From NCBI GenBank assembly GCA_902728285.1, contig CACVBU010001228.1:382012-446011 (forward strand): a stretch of 64,000 nucleotides of DNA, read 5' to 3'. This document shows, in pieces, positions 60,001 to 64,000 of the stretch. The first letter of the stretch is position 1; each line of letters begins with the position of its first letter. The position numbers and the translations under genes were made by a program. This DNA is from Clytia hemisphaerica. Its lineage: Eukaryota; Cnidaria; Hydrozoa; Leptothecata; Clytiidae. Below the pieces are notes generated by a model that had not been told where the DNA came from, ran no database searches, and saw nothing but the letters and a program-made list of their open reading frames with translations.

Positions 60001-61314
60001 GTATATGCTTATAAGAAAATAAAGAAAAAATCAAAACTGTGGAGCTAAAGACACAAAGATATATGACGTAATCCAAAGAAAACCCGCGAAAATCGTCCGT
60101 GGTTATACGAGCGTGTAATTTGTAAATTAAATTTAGTGAGTTCGTCCACCGTATCAAGCACTTTCGTTTTCTAATTTTTTTTCCGATGACACCGCCGCCG
60201 CCGCAGAAAGGCTATCGTAATACTTTCGCTAAGCGAAATTAACAAACCTTTTTATTCACAAAAGGAGCAAAACTTTTTGATTGTACATTTGTTGTAGTAG
60301 CCCTAACTGTTATAGCATTGTTTGGATTTTGTTCATCTTTTGATTGACATTCAACAGTGATTAAAAATTTGTCACTCTCAAGATCTGCATCATCTACAAG
60401 CTAAAAAAAATGAATGGCAATGTTAAAAAAACCTAGCCGTGAGCCATTTGATTCGTCAGAAACCTGCACCTAGGGTTAAAAGCTGTAAAACCGATGTCTG
60501 AAACCTTCCAACTCGAAACTTAAACTATAATGCTATTGGTACAAAATCAATGAAATGAAAAAAGAAAGGTAGTTGAAATCTTTGTTTTTCAAAGATTACA
60601 TTATACTTCATACTCTCTACTTTTTTGTACCTTTTTCGATCAATACGGATTGTCTTGAGGATCACACAACCATGTGATAACTAAAAATTAGCTAGATGCA
60701 TAAGAAATGCCAATTGCGAGGCTGACGAGGCTTAGCTATTTTTTTAACTTTTCATTCCATCTCTTCGGAGAACTAGGTGTAGTTGGAGCATCTTATAGCC
60801 TGGTTACGGCAATCGAAATAGGAAAAAGGAAAATTCTGATATAAAACTACCCATGCATAGGTTGGCGTCTTGCACAGGGCTCTTTTTTTGCCTCATGGGG
60901 TGTTTGACCTCTTTAGACTCTTACTATGATGTTCCCGGTGGCTCGGGCATTAGAAACAATAAGCTATCGAAAGAATTTCCGACCTAAGTCTTCAATAACC
61001 TAGATCGAAGTCGGATGATGATTTTTTCAGATACTACAATTATTCATGATATGCACCATTGCAATGTCTTCTGACATTACATCACCGACCCAACAGCTGA
61101 TTGGTTGTAAGTGACGTAAAATCAGTCATTACGTCAATTTCAACCAATCAGCTGTTGGGTCTGTTGAAGACATTGCAATGGTGCATATCATGAATAGAAG
61201 TGAGTCTTCTTTTTTGATTGTATCAAGAATACTTCAATCAACAGTTCTCTTTACCTCTTCTGGCTTTACAAATAGGCTATCCAGGGCAGTCCCACTCTCA
61301 GAATAAATTGTAGC
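50069..61314 (-). CDS. ZGRF1: ZGRF1-like GRF zinc-finger SF1 helicase, eight exons
   Basis: Exons on the minus strand: 61314-61255, 60400-60248, 56816-56775, 56437-55679, 54166-54026, 53498-53453, 52953-51319, 51060-50069 (stop). Phases agree at every junction (0,0,0,0,0,1,1), giving 1275 residues. The first two exons (ATIYSESGTALDSLF, then DLESDKFLITVE) match the N-terminal DUF2439 region of ZGRF1. A long, polar, probably disordered stretch follows, then a GRF zinc finger (CKHGPAV...GRMFYTC...CNLFQWFDE) and a superfamily 1 helicase core. ZGRF1 is a 5'-3' DNA helicase that promotes RAD51-dependent homologous recombination and branch migration. The first coding exon, which should complete DUF2439, was not found between 61315 and 62345. 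The gene is head-to-head with gene F. Confidence 0.87.
51319..52953 (-). CDS. ZGRF1: ZGRF1 large exon: GRF zinc finger and Walker A
   Basis: Starts in phase 1 with a Pro/Asn/His-rich segment (RFNPPTSTYHH and KFNPPTTAHS, an internal near-repeat). The GRF zinc finger has ligands Cys-x-His then Cys and Cys, with the GRMFYTC signature. Further on are a helicase N-terminal beta-barrel-like region, the Q-motif area NFSLNEDQAKAL, and Walker A as GVFGAGKS, followed by ISSTTNVAVDRVL (motif Ia). The donor at 51319 (AAAAAG|GTATAG) is used; reading on leads to a stop at 51269. Confidence 0.88.
54206..54550. mobile_element. ACACG-family MITE in a ZGRF1 intron
   Basis: Starts ACACTTTTTTATGAGAATAG and ends ATATTCTTATAAAAAAGCGTGT. 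It is longer than the reference copy and its interior is diverged. Confidence 0.55.
54681..54964. mobile_element. GCCGGCGGAGAGAC inverted-repeat element
   Basis: The left arm GGCGGAGAGACTTTTTGGAA then ATGTGTTCT pairs with AGAACACATTGG then AAAAAAAGGTCGCCTCGCC at the right. GAACACAT motifs recur inside. In a ZGRF1 intron. Confidence 0.45.
55679..56437 (-). CDS. ZGRF1: ZGRF1 disordered-region exon
   Basis: A 759-nt exon of 253 codons, phase 0 at both ends, flanked by a CTTATTAG acceptor and an AAAAG|GTAATC donor. The protein is polar, Asn/Ser/Gln-rich, with an acidic run (FGDSDDDEFFKDSQE) preceded by TNDLLSL. Human ZGRF1 has a comparable long unstructured middle. It is assigned to ZGRF1 by strand, phase and position, not by domain. 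Confidence 0.7.
57252..57480. mobile_element. CAGTGCCGTAGCAACTGGGG element end
   Basis: CAGTGCCGTAGCAACTGGGG followed by a G run and GGGGGGCTATGCCCCCAATT looks like the left end of a hAT- or MITE-type element of a kind common in marine invertebrates. I could not find its right end, so the extent is arbitrary. Confidence 0.35.
58200..60021 (+). repeat. ~124-bp satellite array, about 15 copies
   Basis: Units with the TCACCGTCTATCAAGAGTTA landmark occur near 58216, 58345, 58468, 58592, 58717, 58841 (damaged), 58965, 59088, 59212, 59344, 59466, 59589, 59713, 59837 and 59961. Each contains TTGATTTGATTCTTATAAAG, TATTGTGCGCCAT, TGTTTACTTTGTAAGAACTA and ATTACCGAAAGGTATAT. Adjacent multi-unit blocks look duplicated: 58889-59120 and 59391-59620 share an unusual TCATTTTGTGAGCCGTTCC. 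The array lies wholly inside the ZGRF1 intron between exons 60248 and 56816. Confidence 0.92.
61041..61196. mobile_element. Foldback MITE, TATTCATGATATGCACCA family, copy 2
   Basis: Near-perfect palindrome: TATTCATGATATGCACCATT to AATGGTGCATATCATGAATA, with inner CCCAACAGCTGATTGGTTG paired with CAACCAATCAGCTGTTGGG. It has the same 18-bp ends as 3486-3622 but a different stem and loop. In a ZGRF1 intron. Confidence 0.75.
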
Positions 61315-62345
61315 CTGAAAAATAGAAAATAATACAACTTAGAAATAACATAGTTACATGCTGAATGGACCTACCTGATGACCGATGTAATAAGAATATA
61401 GGGGGAAATGGCAACAATAGAAAGAAATGAGAAATACAGAAAAAGGTAAATCATGCTCATAGCACTTTCCAAGGTTAATTTCGAAACGATCAAGTTTTTT
61501 AATCTGCATTAACAATATCTATTTACTGGTCTAAAGTTCACAACTCAATCTCGAGATATATATATCATTTGAAAACAACTTGAGTGTGTCAGTGTCAGTT
61601 GGGATCCCTTCTAAAGATTTTGTACATTGCCAGAACCCTTGTGGAGAAAAATAAGATTGAAGGATAATCGAAAATATTATGAGCTTCTAGCTTTTCGTCC
61701 CTTGTGTTTTTGTTTACATCGTATGGATTATTTTCTTGTGAATAACAAAAGATCAAAGAAACTTGCGGTAATTTTTTTATGTCTGTAAAATACAAATATA
61801 GCACGCTACTGGGTCTGGGTCAAAACAATAAAGTTTTGATTTGAATTTATATAATTATCTATCTGGTCAAAATTTCAAATTAATAGCACTTTCAAATCAT
61901 GAGATACATATAAGGATATATCATCGGATATAGGGGTAAATATAGCATGATTTCCTAGGACCTTAGGATCTCAGGATCTAAAAGCTCAAAAATGTTCCAA
62001 TAAGGCTGAGAATAAATAGCCTGGAAGCCACTTAACCCCTCCCAAATCGAAAATAAAAGCCTAGGTAATTTTCGAGAACCATTCCTTTCGTGTTAATTTA
62101 TCGCACTCAGTTTTCCCGAGTTAAATAGTTACGATTAAGAGATCACGTGATCTATCTTAATTGAAAAAATTGACGTCACTCAACAGAAAAATTACATCAA
62201 ATAAAAAATATATTTGACGTCAATCAAAAAAAAAAAACATTAGAAAAACAATTTCAAAATTTTGTTCTCCATTCGAGAATCCAGATTTGAGTGAAGTGTT
62301 CGCAAAGAATTTTTACTCGAATCTTGCATCATTATATTGTTTATC
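61315..62345. promoter_or_regulatory. Putative bidirectional promoter, ZGRF1 / gene F
   Basis: ZGRF1 reads left and gene F reads right from this 1-kb gap, so their promoters and 5' UTRs, and the missing ZGRF1 first exon, probably lie here. A TTGACGTCA motif occurs at about 62170 and 62213. The left part (61360-61440) is an end fragment of the GGACCTAC element. No TATA box or start site can be fixed. Confidence 0.35.
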
Positions 62346-63718
62346 ATGAGTGATATAATGGCTAATATGGATATTCATACATTGACAGATGATCAGCAAA
62401 CAATCTTGCAATTGCAAGATACCATTTATTTTCTGGAAGGAAAACTTTCAGAAAAAGATAAAGAAATTATTCGTCTAAATGTCGACCTCCGTCGCACGAT
62501 GGACGTAAGTTAAATGAATTGTTATCTTGGCATTGTTTAAACATTTTTATAATATAATAACTTTGCTGCATTACAAACAAAAGCACAAACAGCGTTATTA
62601 GCTTGAAAACTTAAATTAAGCTTAAAATTTCATTGTTAAGCGAACTTTACTCTGCACTAAATCCTTAATAATATTATGTCTCACTCCACTACATCCACGT
62701 AAACTCAGTAATAACTTATTCAGTTTATTGTCATCGGGATACTTAATGTAAGCGTATTTACTTATTTCTTACCGCCTCTTATATTTAGGAGCGTCAACTT
62801 TGCCTCCAATTCGAAAATTCTGCTCTAAAGAGGAAGGCAGCTGAACATAACAAAACCGTCCTCCCTTTGAGGAAAGAAAATAATGAATTGCGAGCAGAAA
62901 ACGAGTCTCTCACAAGTACCATTATCGGACATATGGAGAGAGAAGCAAAACGAGGAAAAGGTAAAGACGCAGCATCGCAAACTATCGAGTTGCAACCTAA
63001 AACAACCTCCAGTGGTTGTCAAACGCTTGACATGCAACCTAAAATAACCTCCAGTGGTTGTCAAACACTTGACATGCAACCTAAAACAACCTCCAGTGGT
63101 TGTCAAACACTTGACATGCAACCTAAAACAACCTCCAGTGGTTGTCAAACACTTGACATGCAACCCACAACAACCTCCAGTGGTTGTCAAACACTTGACA
63201 TGCAACCCACAACAAGCTCCAGTGGTTGTCAAACACTTGACATGCAACCTAAAACAACCTCCAGCGGTTGTCAAACAATCGGTGCACAACTTAATACAAC
63301 CTCAACCGGTAGTCAAACGATCAACAAGCAACCCAAAGTTACCTCAACCGGTTGTCAAACAATCAACAAGCAACCCAAAGTTACCTCCAGTGGTTGTCAA
63401 ACGATCAACAAACAACCCAAAGTTACCTCCAGTGGTTGTCAAACGATCAACAAGCAACCCAAAGTTACCTCCAGTGGTTGTCAAACGATCAACAAGCAAC
63501 CCAAAGTTACCTCCAGTGGTTGTCAAACAATAAACATACAACCAAAAGTTACCTCCAGTGGTTGTCAAACTATCAACAAGCAACCCAAAGTTACATCCAG
63601 TGGTTGTCAAACGATTAACAAGCAACCCAAAGTTACCTCCGGTGGTTGTCAAACAAATGTTCATTGGTACGTCGAAGATAAGAACCCATTGAACGTTGGT
63701 GGCTTTGGTTTACCTAAG
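62346..63718 (+). CDS. Coiled-coil protein F with 14-residue CQT repeats, 5' two exons
   Basis: Exon 1 62346-62504 (53 codons; ATG then GAC|GTAAGT) and exon 2 62789-63718 (310 codons; CTAAG|GTATTT), both phase 0; the gene continues to the right. Residues 15-110 are a likely coiled coil (QLQDTIYFLEGKLSEKDKE; RKENNELRAENESL). After a basic patch (EREAKRGKGK) and ASQTIELQ, sixteen 14-residue units follow with consensus P-K-x-T-S-S-G-C-Q-T-[L/I]-[D/N]-x-Q, then NVHWYVEDKNPL. The first seven units use LDMQ, the later ones INKQ. Each unit holds x-Q-T flanked by polar residues, similar to the T-Q-T core of dynein light chain LC8 ligands, with Cys in place of the first Thr. No orthologue recognised; LC8 binding is an inference. 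Confidence 0.75.
62996..63667 (+). repeat. Coding minisatellite, 16 x 42 bp
   Basis: Sixteen uninterrupted units of exactly 42 bp, sharing ACCTCCAGTGGTTGTCAAAC. Because 42 is a multiple of 3, the frame is kept and several other frames on both strands are also open; these are not genes. Units 1-7 and 9-16 form two sub-families, with unit 8 (ACCGGTAGTCAAACG) as the junction. Confidence 0.95.
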
Positions 63719-64000
63719 GTATTTATAATTTCCACCTCTCACCGTATAGTTTTAGAACATAATCATCTCTGGCTGAACTACTTTTTGACCACTTTGTAAG
63801 GTGACTATTGGAAAAAGACTACCAACATTTTTGAGTTTTGAGTTGAAAAACATAATCAAGAATGGAAAATCAACAACAACAAGTTTGCAATACCCTATTT
63901 GAAATAAAATTCATTATCTTGAATCTGGCAGAATGCTCTACAATCCGATTAAGTAAAAATAAAACTTAGTGTCTGATGCATCCAGCGCTAATCGCGTTAT
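63719..64000. other. Intron of gene F (start)
   Basis: Follows the donor at 63719. No further exon with convincing splice sites was found before the window ends. Confidence 0.4.

Noticed and set aside
62825-63289. Antisense Cys-rich open frames across the CQT repeat
   Set aside because: A 42-bp repeat without stops leaves several frames open on both strands; no start context, splice sites or signal peptide.
63344-63664. Second antisense frame (TTTGGNFGLLVDRL repeats)
   Set aside because: Same cause: the repeat period is a multiple of three.

Overview
This is nuclear DNA from an invertebrate animal: AT-rich, with long introns, GT-AG splice sites, and dense short inverted-repeat (MITE-like) transposons. 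The two genes I can name, a DIXDC1/dixin orthologue and a ZGRF1 orthologue, are metazoan. The phylum cannot be fixed from the sequence; a cnidarian, sponge or other marine invertebrate would fit. No prokaryotic operon, CRISPR array or rRNA was seen. Gene models are hand-built from ORFs, splice signals and matching intron phases.

Layout. (1) 100-10159 (+): nine exons for the 3' part of a dixin (DIXDC1) gene, coiled coil followed by a C-terminal DIX domain; the 5' end lies left of the window. (2) 11698-30695 (-): three tandem paralogues (called A, B and C here) for secreted proteins built from a Cys-bracketed, CBM2-like beta-sandwich domain. A and B carry two domains; C carries one, followed by a decayed second. 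All nine introns in the three genes are phase 1. (3) 31700-32612: tandem array of a ~123-bp satellite. (4) 33946-36229 (+) and 45620-48793 (+): two small charged proteins (genes E and D) that look like distant paralogues with a shared intron position. (5) 36230-45619: gene-poor, full of inverted-repeat elements, including two near-identical piggyBac-like copies at TTAA sites. (6) 50069-61314 (-): ZGRF1 helicase, eight exons with an N-terminal DUF2439-like segment, GRF zinc finger and SF1 helicase core; its first exon was not found. A ~15-copy array of the same satellite, in the opposite orientation, sits in one of its introns. (7) 62346-63718 (+): head-to-head with ZGRF1, the 5' part of a coiled-coil protein (gene F) with 16 perfect-period 14-residue repeats centred on Cys-Gln-Thr, resembling a ladder of dynein-light-chain (LC8) binding motifs.

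The genes show no shared pathway, apart from the three paralogues that form one secreted-protein cluster. The most unusual items are the 14-residue CQT repeat protein, the CBM2-like cluster with its partly decayed member, and a transposon layer in which family members, nested insertions and target-site duplications can be read directly.
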